Origin: Enterobacter chengduensis
Lineage (GTDB): Bacteria > Pseudomonadota > Gammaproteobacteria > Enterobacterales > Enterobacteriaceae
Direction of reading: 5' to 3'
Length of the DNA stretch: 64,000 nucleotides
NCBI RefSeq assembly: GCF_001984825.2
Contig: NZ_CP043318.1
Location: 2,852,001-2,916,000 of the forward strand
Part shown: positions 32,601-40,779 of the stretch, one piece after another
Position numbering within the stretch: position 1 is the first letter of the stretch
How the letters are laid out: each line of letters begins with the position of its first letter
Notes under the pieces: model-generated
Databases searched by the model: none
Seen by the model: only the letters and a program-made list of their open reading frames with translations
What the model was told of the DNA's origin: nothing
Made by a program: the position numbers and the translations under genes

Positions 32601-33629
32601 GCGTCGATAGTGGCGGGTCAGCGGATCCCATGCGCGCCAGACGACATCGCCCTCCTGCTCCGCCGCGCGACCGAGGCTGAACAACTCCACGCCGGTCACC
32701 TTGAGGCGCACCCCGTTGTCAGTCAGAACAAACGGCGCGGTGGCTTCGCCCGCCAGCCGTGCGGCGAGGATCTCCGCCTGCGCCATACAGGGGGCGACCA
32801 GGCCAAACGTCTGGCCGTCAATTTCGCAGCATTCGCCTATGGCGTAGACGCTCGGCGTGGAGGTTTGCATCTGGTGATCCACCACAATCCCGCGCGCGCA
32901 GCGAATGCCGCTGGCCTTCGCCAGCGCGACGTTGGGCTGGACGCCGGTCGCCAGCACCACGCGCGCCGCAGCGATGCTGCGTCCGTTGAGCAGCGTCACG
33001 GTATTGTCGTTAATGGCCGAGATGCCGGAGGCGAGCTCGCAGCGCACGCCCCGCGCCGCCAGCGCCTCTTCCAGCAGCATTCCCGCCTGCTGGTCCAGCT
33101 GTTGTTCCATCAGCCACGGGCCGCGATGAACAAGCGTGACGTGGTCACCCGAGCGTGCCAGGGCTGCCGCCGTCTCAACCCCGAGCACGCCGCCGCCCAG
33201 CACCACCGCCGGACCGGCAATCGCCTGAATGGCCCGGGTATCCTCCAGGGTACGAAACGTGAACACCTGCGGCGCATCGCTGCCGGGGACGGGCGGAACA
33301 AAAGGCGTTGAACCGGTGGCAAACACCAGCGCATCCCAGCCCAGCGTGCGGGCGGCGGTACGCACTTCCCGTGACGCCACGTCCACGGCAAGCGCCCTTT
33401 CGCCCCGCAGCACCGTTACGCCACGCTCCTGATACCAGTCGTCATCCTGAAGGCAGATGTCCCGAGCCGCTTTCTCGCCCCCCAGCACCGGCGAAAGCTG
33501 AATGCGGTTATAGGCATGCTCTGGCTCATCACCGACGACGGTGATAGCAAAACGACCCGAGGCCCGTCCGGTTAGCGAGTCAATCAGCCGGGTAGCCGCC
33601 ATTCCATTCCCGATAATCACCAGTCGCAT
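29643..33629 (-). CDS. nasB: Fused NasC-type reductase + assimilatory nitrite reductase (NirB) + NirD-like domain
   Basis: One uninterrupted 1328-codon frame. Residues 1-~385 are an FAD/NAD(P)-binding oxidoreductase (MRLVIIGNGMAATRLID), matching the NasC role in electron transfer to NasA. Residue 397 restarts with MTKPTLVVVGHGMVGHHF, the N-terminus of siroheme nitrite reductase: a second FAD/NAD(P) module, a BFD 2Fe-2S motif (CSCHNVSKGD...CGGC), and siroheme/4Fe-4S cysteines in CVGSTWC and CTREC. The last ~100 residues are NirD/Rieske-like without the usual ligands. Reduces nitrite to ammonium with NAD(P)H. ATG at 33629 has GAGGGGG ahead. Separate nasC and nasB genes were described in Klebsiella. 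Confidence 0.9.
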   Translation of the reverse strand: MRLVIIGNGMAATRLIDSLTGRASGRFAITVVGDEPEHAYNRIQLSPVLGGEKAARDICLQDDDWYQERGVTVLRGERALAVDVASREVRTAARTLGWDALVFATGSTPFVPPVPGSDAPQVFTFRTLEDTRAIQAIAGPAVVLGGGVLGVETAAALARSGDHVTLVHRGPWLMEQQLDQQAGMLLEEALAARGVRCELASGISAINDNTVTLLNGRSIAAARVVLATGVQPNVALAKASGIRCARGIVVDHQMQTSTPSVYAIGECCEIDGQTFGLVAPCMAQAEILAARLAGEATAPFVLTDNGVRLKVTGVELFSLGRAAEQEGDVVWRAWDPLTRHYRRLLIHQGALAGVLLMGDCRSAATFTHLLATAAPAHADWLFDRFTTQPQVAGQNAMTKPTLVVVGHGMVGHHFLEDCVNRNLHQQYQIVVFGEERYAAYDRVHLSEYFGGRSAASLSLVEGDFFADNGIELRLSQQVVAIDRAARVVRTASGHETHWDKLVLATGSYPFVPPVTGNDLPGCFVYRTLDDLDNIAAHAAGSRRGVVIGGGLLGLEAANALKQLGLETHVVEFAPNLMAVQLDNDGASMLRKKIEALGVGVHTSKATTEIASTDGGLVLRFADGEQLETDMVVFSAGIRPQDALARSSGLAIGERGGIGIDNSCRTSDPDVLAIGECALWEGKIFGLVAPGYQMARVAAAALAGEDKTFTGADMSTKLKLLGVDVASFGDAHGRTPGALSYQWTHGPQQIYKKIVVSHDGKTLLGGVLVGDASEYATLVQMMLNGISLPKAPETLILPVSSGSAPKALGVAALPESAQICSCHNVSKGDICRAVNEGAADIGAVKQCTKAATGCGGCSALVKQVMEFQLAEQGVEVKKDICEHFPYSRQEIYHLVRVNHIRTFDQLISRYGQGHGCEICKPLVGSVLASCWNEYLLKPAHLPLQDTNDRYFANIQKDGTYSIVPRMPAGEVTADGLIAIGQIAKRYSLYSKITGGQRIDLFGATLEQLPEIWQALVDAGFETGHAYGKSLRTVKSCVGSTWCRYGVQDSTGLAVKLEHRYKGLRAPHKIKMAVSGCTRECAEAQSKDVGVIATDKGWNLYLCGNGGMKPRHADLFASDLDDETLIRTVDRFLMFYIRTADRLQRTSTWMDNLEGGLDYLREVILNDSLGIAHELEQEMARVVETYQCEWQTTLSDPNRLALFRTAVNDAAAEQGKRWQEICAIEDIPEQAGIGARLGRKPIALFRFGKTVYALDDREPGGEANVLSRGILGDAAGEPVVISPLYKQRIRLRDGCQVENGEPAVRAWPVKIENGKVWVGSDALVMRAEAS

Positions 33630-33642
33630 CAACGCCCCCTCG

Positions 33643-34431
33643 TTACGCCGCTTTCGGCTGTTTTTCGTAGAGGAAATGCAGGATCTGCTGGCGCATGTGG
33701 TGGTAGCGGCTGTCGTCCGCCAGTTGCACCCGGTTACGCGGACGCGGCAGGTCAACGCGCAGGATCTCCCCCACGGTCGCCGCCGGGCCGTTGGTCATCA
33801 TCAGCACGCGATCGGAGAGCAATACCGCCTCGTCCACGTCGTGGGTGATAAGGACAATGGTGGTGTTCAGCGCCTGCTGGATCTGCATCACCGAGTCCTG
33901 CAGATGCGCGCGCGTCAGGGCATCGAGCGCGCCGAAGGGTTCATCCATCAGCAGGACTTTCGGCTTCATCGCCAGCGCCCGGGCAATGCCCACGCGCTGC
34001 TTCATGCCGCCGGAGATCTCCCCCGGGCGCTTGTGCAGGGCATGCCCCATCTGCACGCGGTCGAGGTTGTGCTCAATCCACTCCCTGCGCTCCGCCTTGC
34101 TCATGCTGTGGCGAAACACGTGGTCGACCGCCAGGGCCACGTTGTCGAAGCAGGTGAGCCACGGCAGCAGCGAGTGGTTCTGAAAGACCACGGCACGTTC
34201 CGGACCCGGCCCGGCGATTTCGCGGTTGTCGCAAATCAGCCCGCCTTCCGTCGGCAGTGTAATACCGGCGATAAGGTTGAGTAGCGTCGATTTACCGCAG
34301 CCGGAGTGACCAATCAGGCTGACGGTTTCGCCCTCGTGGATATCAAAAGAGACGTTTTGCAGCGCCAGAAACTCGCCGCTGGCGGTGGAAAAACGCTGGC
34401 TCACGCCCTGGACCTGAATTAATGGTTTCAT
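33643..34431 (-). CDS. nasD: Nitrate ABC transporter ATP-binding protein NasD
   Basis: 262-residue NrtD/SsuB-type ATPase. Walker A GHSGCGKST is near residue 40, the signature motif is ISGGMKQRVGIARAL, Walker B is VLLMDEPFGALD, and the switch histidine is in VLITHDVDEA. It energises nitrate/nitrite uptake through NasE. AAGGAG precedes ATG. Its stop lies 13 bases ahead of the nasB start. Confidence 0.94.
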   Translation of the reverse strand: MKPLIQVQGVSQRFSTASGEFLALQNVSFDIHEGETVSLIGHSGCGKSTLLNLIAGITLPTEGGLICDNREIAGPGPERAVVFQNHSLLPWLTCFDNVALAVDHVFRHSMSKAERREWIEHNLDRVQMGHALHKRPGEISGGMKQRVGIARALAMKPKVLLMDEPFGALDALTRAHLQDSVMQIQQALNTTIVLITHDVDEAVLLSDRVLMMTNGPAATVGEILRVDLPRPRNRVQLADDSRYHHMRQQILHFLYEKQPKAA

Positions 34432-34440
34432 GCTCGCTCC

Positions 34441-35319
34441 TTATTTTTCCTGCCAGCTAAAGCGACGGGCAATCAGCATCAGCCCCTGCTCCAGCAGCAG
34501 CCCGACCACGCCAATGATGACGATGGCGATGAGAATGTTTTCGACGTTGAGGTTGTTCCACTCGTTCCAGATCCAGAAGCCGATCCCTACGCCCCCGGTG
34601 AGCATCTCGGCGGCGACAATCACCAGCCAGGCAATACCGATGGAGAGGCGCACCCCGGTCAGCACCGCGGGCAGCACCGCCGGGAAGAGAATGCGGCGCA
34701 TGATGGTCCACTCAGAGAGCTGCAGCACCCGGGCGACGTTGAGGTAGTCCTGCGGAATGCGGCGCACCCCTTCGGCGGTGTTGATCACCATCGGCCAGAT
34801 GGAGCAGATAAAAATGGTCCAGCTGGAGGCCGGTTCCGCTTTCTGGAACAGCAGCAGGCCGATGGGCAGCCAGGCCAGCGGGCTGACCGGCCGCAGGAGG
34901 GCAACTAACGGGTTGAACATGCGCGAGAAAAAGGTGAAGCGGCCAATCAGAAAGCCCAGCGGGATACCCGCCAGCGCTGCCAGACCGAAGCCGATGGCGA
35001 CGCGCTGCAGTGACGCAAGCACGTTCCAGCCTATGCCCATATCGTTTGGCCCGTCGCGATAAAACGGATCGGCGAACAGGGTTATGGCCGAGTCGAGGGT
35101 GCTGAGCGGCGTCGGGAAGCCTTTGCTGTTTATCGCCGCCAGCTGCCAGAGCACCACCAGCAGTCCCAGCCCGAGGCACGCCGGAATAATGCGCGAAAGG
35201 ATCGCGTTAATCCGACGCGCAATCGTCGGCGTACGGCGGCGAACCTGCACCGGGGGGAGGAGAATCACCTCCCCACTCTCCGGCTTCTCTTGTGGTTTCG
35301 TATTTTGCAGATGCGGCAT
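34441..35319 (-). CDS. nasE: Nitrate ABC transporter permease NasE
   Basis: 292 residues with about six membrane helices after a hydrophilic ~40-residue N-terminus. The EAA coupling loop is visible at INTAEGVRRIPQDYLNVARV. NrtB/SsuC-type permease. Located two bases after the nasF stop and nine before nasD, so translation is coupled. Confidence 0.93.
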   Translation of the reverse strand: MPHLQNTKPQEKPESGEVILLPPVQVRRRTPTIARRINAILSRIIPACLGLGLLVVLWQLAAINSKGFPTPLSTLDSAITLFADPFYRDGPNDMGIGWNVLASLQRVAIGFGLAALAGIPLGFLIGRFTFFSRMFNPLVALLRPVSPLAWLPIGLLLFQKAEPASSWTIFICSIWPMVINTAEGVRRIPQDYLNVARVLQLSEWTIMRRILFPAVLPAVLTGVRLSIGIAWLVIVAAEMLTGGVGIGFWIWNEWNNLNVENILIAIVIIGVVGLLLEQGLMLIARRFSWQEK

Positions 35320-35321
35320 AT

Positions 35322-36569
35322 TCAGGCCCCTTTACGGTGAATGGCGAAACGGTTGGCGTATCCTTCCGGGTCGGTACCGTTCCAGACGGTGCCGTCCATC
35401 AATGTGCTACTGCGCAGGGGGGAAGACGGCGTGGTCATGCCTCCCACCGCCGTGGCGGCATCCTGCCAGACCGCAGTCTGGTTAATGCGCTGCGCAATGC
35501 CCGCATAGTCCGGTGCGGATTTGAGCAAGCCCCAGCGGCGGAACTGGGTTAAGAACCACATGCCGTCAGAGAGATACGGGTAGCTCACGGCCCCCTCGTT
35601 GAAGAAGCGGATCGGGTGCGCGTCCTGCCAGCGCTGCCCCAGGCCGTTGTCGTACTCGCCGAGCATGCGTCCGGTGAGATACTGCTCTTTGCAGTTGAGC
35701 CACGCCCGCCGGGAGAGGATCTGCGCGGTTTCACGCTTGTTTTCCGGGGACGCCTCGATCCAGCGCGCGGCCTCCATCACGGCGCTCACCAGCGCCCGGG
35801 CGGTGTGCGGATTTTTCTCCACCCAGTCGCGACGCGTGCCGAGGATTTTTTCCGGATGGTCGGCCCAGATGGACTGCGACGTGGCGGCGGTCAAGCCGAT
35901 GCGGTCGTTGATGGCCCGCGCGTTCCACGGCTCGCCAACGCAAAAGCCCACCATGTTGCCAATGCGCATGTTCATTACCATCTGCGGCGGCGGCACCACC
36001 ACCGTGCGCACGTCGTCAAAGGGGTTAATGCCCGCGCTGGCCAGCCAGTAGTAGAGCCACATGGCGTGCGTCCCGGTCGGGAAGGTGTGCGCGAAGGTAT
36101 AAGTGCCGGGCGCCTGCTGCCCGACCAGCGTTTTCAGCCCGTCGAGATCGCGAACGCCCTTCTCTGCCAGATCGCTGGAAAGCGTAATCGCCTGGCCGTT
36201 CTGGTTGAGCGTCATCAGGTTCGCCATCTGCTGCGGCTTGCCGGCGATGCCCAGCTCCAGCCCGTAGAGCAGGCCGTAGAGAATGTGCGCGGCGTCCAGC
36301 TCGCCCGCCACCAGCTTGTCGCGCACCGCCGCCCAGCTCGCCTCTTTGGTGGGCACGATGGTAATACCGTATTTTTTATCAAACCCTTTCAGCGCCGCGA
36401 TAACCACCGGGGCACAGTCGGTCAGCGGGATAAACCCGATGCGCACCGTTTCCTGCTCCGGTTTATCCGAACCTGCCGCCCATGCGGCCTGCATGACACC
36501 CGGTAACAGCATTGCACCACTCGCCAGCATGCTGGCCTGCAAAAACCGCCGTCTCGACAAATCCGCCAT
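35322..36569 (-). CDS. nasF: Nitrate ABC transporter substrate-binding protein NasF, Tat-exported
   Basis: 415-residue NrtA-like periplasmic nitrate-binding protein. The N-terminus MADLSRRRFLQASM carries a twin-arginine motif (SRRRFLQ) before a hydrophobic stretch ending at AAWAA, so Tat export is predicted. The mature domain begins with TVRIGFIPLTDCAPVVIA, typical of the family. ATG at 36569 has AGGAG before it; a longer in-frame extension runs into the terminator hairpin and is rejected. First gene of the nas operon. Confidence 0.94.
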   Translation of the reverse strand: MADLSRRRFLQASMLASGAMLLPGVMQAAWAAGSDKPEQETVRIGFIPLTDCAPVVIAALKGFDKKYGITIVPTKEASWAAVRDKLVAGELDAAHILYGLLYGLELGIAGKPQQMANLMTLNQNGQAITLSSDLAEKGVRDLDGLKTLVGQQAPGTYTFAHTFPTGTHAMWLYYWLASAGINPFDDVRTVVVPPPQMVMNMRIGNMVGFCVGEPWNARAINDRIGLTAATSQSIWADHPEKILGTRRDWVEKNPHTARALVSAVMEAARWIEASPENKRETAQILSRRAWLNCKEQYLTGRMLGEYDNGLGQRWQDAHPIRFFNEGAVSYPYLSDGMWFLTQFRRWGLLKSAPDYAGIAQRINQTAVWQDAATAVGGMTTPSSPLRSSTLMDGTVWNGTDPEGYANRFAIHRKGA

Positions 36570-36591
36570 GACCACTCCTGAAAAAAAAAGC

Positions 36592-36630
36592 AAAAAAAAG
36601 CGCCCACGGTGCCGAAGCACCAGTGGACGC
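36592..36630 (-). terminator. Leader terminator of the nas operon (NasR attenuation)
   Basis: On the minus strand: GCGTCCACTGGTGC, TTCG tetraloop, GCACCGTGGGCGC, then eight T. It lies upstream of nasF, between promoter and gene, as in the Klebsiella nasF leader where NasR causes readthrough when nitrate or nitrite is present. Confidence 0.9.
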
Positions 36631-36642
36631 CTTTATCCCGAA

Positions 36643-36671
36643 GACGGATGCACCGCCGTTGGCGCATCGTC
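36643..36671 (-). promoter_or_regulatory. NasR (ANTAR) recognition hairpin in nas leader
   Basis: GACGATGCGCC - loop AACGGC - GGTGCATCCGTC on the minus strand, closing with one bulge. The six-base loop has A at position 1 and G at position 4, the known feature of ANTAR-binding hairpins. It is transcribed just before the terminator. Confidence 0.8.
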
Positions 36672-36691
36672 AAAAATGGTTAATCGAATAA

Positions 36692-36708
36692 TGCAAAGGC
36701 AATGCCAG
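36692..36708 (-). promoter_or_regulatory. Sigma-54 promoter of the nas operon
   Basis: CTGGCATTGCCTTTGCA on the minus strand. GG (-24) and GC (-12) have the invariant spacing. An NtrC-like site, TGCAC-AATCTGT-GGGCA (36780-36796, one mismatch to GCAC-N7-GTGC), lies ~75-90 bases upstream next to the nasR stop. This agrees with general nitrogen control of the Klebsiella nasF operon. Confidence 0.85.
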
Positions 36709-36797
36709 GTTTTAACCCGCAGTTTCCGCGGCGCTAGCAGAACGCCCCTCGTCACAACGCACCTCAATCAGGCAGAAAATGCCCACAGATTGTGCAG

Positions 36798-37982
36798 CTA
36801 CTCCTTTGGTGTTACCTGCCATAAATTCTTCACCATAAGCAGCGCGCGGGCGATATCCACCATCCTTTGGTTCTTGTCCATCGCCATCTTACGCAGCGCC
36901 GTCCAGGCCTGTTCCTCGCTCATGCTCTGGTGGGTCATCAGGACGCTTTTTGCTTTATCAATGATTTTGCGTTCCTCAAGCGTATCGCGCAGGGACGCCA
37001 GCTGGCGCGAGAGCTGTTCTATCTCGCGCGCCTGCTGACGTACCAGGGTGAGCAACGGTTTTTCTGGATAATGCATCAGCGGATCGTCTTGCTCATCCGC
37101 GGGAAGCACGTACTCGTCGTGACCCTCGATACGCTCGTCCACCGCCACCATCAGATCGACGATGATCGTCTCCTCCAGCGTGCTCAGATGCTCAAGGCGC
37201 GCGGTTTGCAAAGCAAACCAGCTCAGTGCGGTAAGGCCATCGTCAGCGGGAGGCTGGCGGGTACAGGCGACTCGCCGGAGCTGCTCCGTTTCGCGATCGG
37301 GCTGACAGTGCAGGGAAAAGATGGTCTGCACGTCGGCGTGACTGTGCGAGAGAAAAATCTCAAAGCAGGCCTGCTGCCCGTCAATACGGTCAACCAGCCT
37401 CTGGCGCGTTACGTCATCGAAAAAACCCTGCGTGAAGCCGATTGCCCCCAGGGCCCTTTCCTGCCCTACCAGCTCTTTACCCTGCATCAGGCTATAAAGG
37501 GCGACAAACCGGCCTGCGATTTGCGGATCGTCAATGCTGTCATTGAGCTGCGGCACGATACTGAGCAGATGGCGAAGCATGCGGGAGTAGTGCTCCATCG
37601 CCTGCGGTGCCGTTACCGTTTGCCGGTTAACACCGTCACGCAGTGCGGGAAGCGTATCCAGGTTCAGCAACGCGCCACCAATGCGTTCACAGACGGTACT
37701 TCCCGGTAGCGGGGACTGTGCTTCAAGCATGTCATAAAGTGAAGCGAGGTTTTCATCCACCAGCGCCCGGCTGGCTTTGCATTCGGGGGCGTAAAGCTTA
37801 CCCTTTGAGCAGAGCCAGACGTTGGATGCCCCACGTTCACACTGTAACATGTGCACCAGCTGGCTAATGCCGTGCACAAGTACGCCCAGCTGTGCCAGCC
37901 TGCTGAGCTGCTCCCTGCGCATCGTTCGTGCGCGCTCGAGCCATTCGGCAGCGCCTGGCGAAATGCCAGCCATTAATGTCAT
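36798..37982 (-). CDS. nasR: Nitrate/nitrite-responsive antiterminator NasR
   Basis: 394 residues. NIT sensor domain occupies roughly 40-285 (helical, with nitrate-binding region around VHMLQCERGASNVWLC). A C-terminal ANTAR RNA-binding domain is at ~330-390 (ASLRDTLEERKIIDKAKSVLM...). It binds the nasF leader hairpin and prevents termination. ATG at 37982 has GGAGAG ahead; ATG at 37973 is the alternative. Upstream of and same strand as nasF, separated by the regulatory leader; divergent from ychN. Confidence 0.93.
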   Translation of the reverse strand: MTLMAGISPGAAEWLERARTMRREQLSRLAQLGVLVHGISQLVHMLQCERGASNVWLCSKGKLYAPECKASRALVDENLASLYDMLEAQSPLPGSTVCERIGGALLNLDTLPALRDGVNRQTVTAPQAMEHYSRMLRHLLSIVPQLNDSIDDPQIAGRFVALYSLMQGKELVGQERALGAIGFTQGFFDDVTRQRLVDRIDGQQACFEIFLSHSHADVQTIFSLHCQPDRETEQLRRVACTRQPPADDGLTALSWFALQTARLEHLSTLEETIIVDLMVAVDERIEGHDEYVLPADEQDDPLMHYPEKPLLTLVRQQAREIEQLSRQLASLRDTLEERKIIDKAKSVLMTHQSMSEEQAWTALRKMAMDKNQRMVDIARALLMVKNLWQVTPKE

Positions 37983-38054
37983 GCTTACTCTCCAGAACGG
38001 CGAAACTCGGGAAAGCGAAGCAATATTCGTGCCTTTATAAGAACAGGAGTCAAC

Positions 38055-38408
38055 ATGCAAAAGATTGTGATTGTCGCCAACGGTGCCGCTTACGGCAGCG
38101 AATCCCTTTTTAACAGCCTGCGCCTGGCCATTGCGCTGCGTGAAAAAGAGAGCGACCTGGCGTTAAAACTCTTTTTAATGTCGGACGCGGTCACCGCCGG
38201 GCTGAAGGGCCAAAAGCCGGCAGAGGGCTATAACATTCAGCAGATGCTGGAGATCCTCACCGCGCAAAACGTGCCGGTGAAGCTGTGTAAGACCTGTACC
38301 GACGGGCGCGGTATTAGCGGTTTGCCGCTGATTGATGGCGTAGAAATTGGTACGCTGGTTGAGCTGGCCGAGTGGACGCTGTCCGCCGATAAAGTATTAA
38401 CTTTTTAA
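38055..38408 (+). CDS. ychN: DsrE-fold protein YchN
   Basis: 117 residues, the E. coli length. DsrE/F-like fold (QKIVIVANGAAYGSESLFN) with conserved cysteines in LCKTCTDGRGI, the region associated with sulfur-transfer relatives. Hexameric in E. coli; function unknown. AGGAG precedes ATG. Confidence 0.95.
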   Translation: MQKIVIVANGAAYGSESLFNSLRLAIALREKESDLALKLFLMSDAVTAGLKGQKPAEGYNIQQMLEILTAQNVPVKLCKTCTDGRGISGLPLIDGVEIGTLVELAEWTLSADKVLTF

Positions 38409-38455
38409 TAGTAAAGCCGTAAAAATATTATTTTCTTATGGACGCGGTTTCAGCA

Positions 38456-38483
38456 TCAAGTTTACCTGCGGGGTTGCCGATAG
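38456..38483 (+). promoter_or_regulatory. Candidate sigma-28 (FliA) promoter for the chemoreceptor
   Basis: TCAAGTTT and GCCGATAG separated by 12 bases, against a consensus of TAAAGTTT-N11-GCCGATAA; one base longer than usual. It ends 32 bases before the receptor start. Chemoreceptor genes are commonly FliA-dependent. Confidence 0.45.
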
Positions 38484-38514
38484 GCATGGAAACAACACAG
38501 CAGGTATTTCACTT

Positions 38515-40299
38515 ATGTTCAGATCGATTCGTGCACGCATCATCGCGACGACGGCAGGCTGTCTGGTCGTCGCCCTTCTTCTTAATACCGTTATTAACTT
38601 CCAGGTCACGCGCCAGGATAACCAGCAGTCCCAGCGCGATATTCTGACCAGCACCAGCGCCAGCCATAATATGGCGATTGCCGACTGGGTAAAAAGCAAG
38701 ATGACGGCGATCGCCTCCGCGCAGACCGTTGCGCTGAGCGACGATCCGGTTCCGGTGTTTAAGCAGCTTGCGCAGGCGGGTGGATTCACCAACGTCTATG
38801 TTGGGTATGCCAGCAAAACCGCGAAATTCTCCGATCCGGCGGGTGTTCCGGCGGACTATGACCCGACCATACGCCCGTGGTATCAGCAGGTGGTGAGCAC
38901 GGACGGTCCGGTTGTTACCGCGCCCTACGTTGACGCAGGGACCGGTAAACTGGTGGTGACCTTCGCCGTGCCGGTAAAAGAAAATGGCGTCCTGAAAGCG
39001 GTCGTGGCGGGCGATGTGGCCATGGACAGCGTGGTGGCAAACGTGCGCGGGATCCATCCCACCCCGGCCAGCAGCGGCCTGCTGCTGAACAGCGACGGCA
39101 GCGTGATTGCGGCCAACGATCCGGCCCTGACGCTTAAGCCGTTTGCTGAGACAATTAAAGGCGTTGATTTTGCTACGTTAAAAAACGGTAAGCCGATCGA
39201 CGGAACGCTGAATGATGCTGAAAAAACCTTCGTGGCGACCGCCGTGCCGGGCACCAGCTGGCTGTTAGTCGTCGCGCTCGACAGCGGTGACGCCACCTCC
39301 GGCATGCGTTCCCTGCTTAAGGCATCGGGGATTTCGCTGGTGATCCTGGCGCTGCTGAGCGCAGCGATTGTGCACTTCCTGATTGCCCGCCTGCTAAAGC
39401 GCCTGTCTGACATTCGCGACGCGATGCACAGCATTGCCAACGGCACTAACGACCTGTCGCAGCGCCTGCCGGATACCGGCGAAGACGAGGTGGCGCAGAT
39501 TGCGCAGGCCTTTAACGCCTTCAGCGATAAGCTGTCGGTGGTGATGGTGCAGCTCCGCGACGCCAGTGAATCGGTGAAAAACGCCGCGCAGGAGATTGCC
39601 GCCGGTAACCAGGATCTCTCCGGACGCACCGAGCAGGCGGCCTCCAGCCTGCGCGAGACGGCCAGCGCCGTGGAGCAGATCACCGCCTCGGTGACGCAGT
39701 CGAATGAATCGGCGGCAGAGGCGAACGATCAGGCCAGCAAAGCCTCAGCGGCCGCGGCGCGCGGCGGCGAAGTGGTATCCCAGGCGATCAGCACCATGCA
39801 GTCCATCGAAGTCGCGTCGGCAAAAATTGGCGATATCACCAGCGTGATTGACGGCATTGCGTTCCAGACCAACATTCTGGCGCTGAACGCCTCCGTCGAG
39901 GCGGCGCGTGCGGGTGAACAGGGGCGCGGGTTTGCCGTCGTCGCAGGCGAAGTGCGTAACCTGGCGAGCCGCAGCGCCCAGGCGGCGAAGGAGATCAAAT
40001 CGCTGATTGATTCCACCACCGACAGCGTGGCGACAGGCTCACGCTACGTGCATCTGGCGGGGGAAAGCATGGACGAGATCCGCTCCAGCATCGGTAGCGT
40101 CTCCGGCATTATGCGTGAAATCTCCATCGCCACCAGCGAGCAGATGAGAGGCATCCATGAGATCAACCACGCGGTGACCCATCTCGACAGGATGGTCCAG
40201 CAGAACGCCGAGCTGGTGGTGGAATCCGCCGCCGCCGCGGGCGCCCTGCAGAGCCAGGCGGGTGACCTTGCTGAAACGGCCGGTCATTTCCGCATATAA
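38515..40299 (+). CDS. Methyl-accepting chemotaxis protein with dCache ligand domain
   Basis: 594 residues. Membrane helix at ~9-30, periplasmic dCache domain ~35-270, second helix ~273-295, HAMP, then the long cytoplasmic coiled coil with hairpin tip IAFQTNILALNASVEAARAG. The ligand pocket shows YDPTIRPWYQ and a downstream D in VTAPYVDAG, the arrangement of amino-acid-binding dCache receptors such as PctA; amino-acid sensing is therefore likely. It lacks the C-terminal NWETF-type pentapeptide, so it probably depends on other receptors for efficient methylation. Absent at this place in E. coli K-12. Confidence 0.92.
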   Translation: MFRSIRARIIATTAGCLVVALLLNTVINFQVTRQDNQQSQRDILTSTSASHNMAIADWVKSKMTAIASAQTVALSDDPVPVFKQLAQAGGFTNVYVGYASKTAKFSDPAGVPADYDPTIRPWYQQVVSTDGPVVTAPYVDAGTGKLVVTFAVPVKENGVLKAVVAGDVAMDSVVANVRGIHPTPASSGLLLNSDGSVIAANDPALTLKPFAETIKGVDFATLKNGKPIDGTLNDAEKTFVATAVPGTSWLLVVALDSGDATSGMRSLLKASGISLVILALLSAAIVHFLIARLLKRLSDIRDAMHSIANGTNDLSQRLPDTGEDEVAQIAQAFNAFSDKLSVVMVQLRDASESVKNAAQEIAAGNQDLSGRTEQAASSLRETASAVEQITASVTQSNESAAEANDQASKASAAAARGGEVVSQAISTMQSIEVASAKIGDITSVIDGIAFQTNILALNASVEAARAGEQGRGFAVVAGEVRNLASRSAQAAKEIKSLIDSTTDSVATGSRYVHLAGESMDEIRSSIGSVSGIMREISIATSEQMRGIHEINHAVTHLDRMVQQNAELVVESAAAAGALQSQAGDLAETAGHFRI

Positions 40300-40510
40300 T
40301 TTTATTCCGGCGCGCGTTTAGCGGGTAAAACGCGCGCCAGCGGAAATTCTGAGGGATTTTGTCATTTTTGTTTAATCGTTATGCCATTTTTTGATCAAAA
40401 TCAGCATCCCGACGCTCCCCCTTTGGTGTTATGCCATGAGTGAATTGTGAACAATATCACGCTCGGACATGGCTGCAGGGAGAGCGTTGTTTAAAACTAC
40501 GGGGTACAAA

Positions 40511-40750
40511 ATGGCACTGGTAAAAACAAGTTTGAAGCTGTTTGGCGGGGATACGGTCGTGGTGCGTTGCTCAGAGCGCTGCCGTATTCATCTGATGAGT
40601 TCGAAAGCGCAGCAACAGTCACAGGCGGATATTCTCACCGTGCAGGATGACAAGGCCTGGCTTACCGTGCCGTATACCGGCACCTGGGATGTGCTGATCG
40701 ACAGCCACAGCCCGTCGCTGGAGCATTCCGTCAGTTACGTAGCCGCATAA
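40511..40750 (+). CDS. Small DUF1883-like protein
   Basis: 79 residues from ATG at 40511. The pattern is a short beta-rich domain: DTVVVRCSERCRIHLMSS, then AWLTVPYTGTWDVLIDS, resembling DUF1883 (a small bacterial domain of unknown function). No signal or membrane segment. A stem GCCCGGC-GA-GCCGGGC follows the stop. Lies between the chemoreceptor and chaC; role unknown. Confidence 0.75.
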   Translation: MALVKTSLKLFGGDTVVVRCSERCRIHLMSSKAQQQSQADILTVQDDKAWLTVPYTGTWDVLIDSHSPSLEHSVSYVAA

Positions 40751-40779
40751 ATGATGCGCCCGGCGAGCCGGGCGTATCG

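Noticed and set aside
33630..33755. Upstream extension of the nasB frame by 42 codons
   Set aside because: It lies inside nasD and precedes a perfect GAGGGGG-ATG start at 33629 with the conserved flavoprotein N-terminus.
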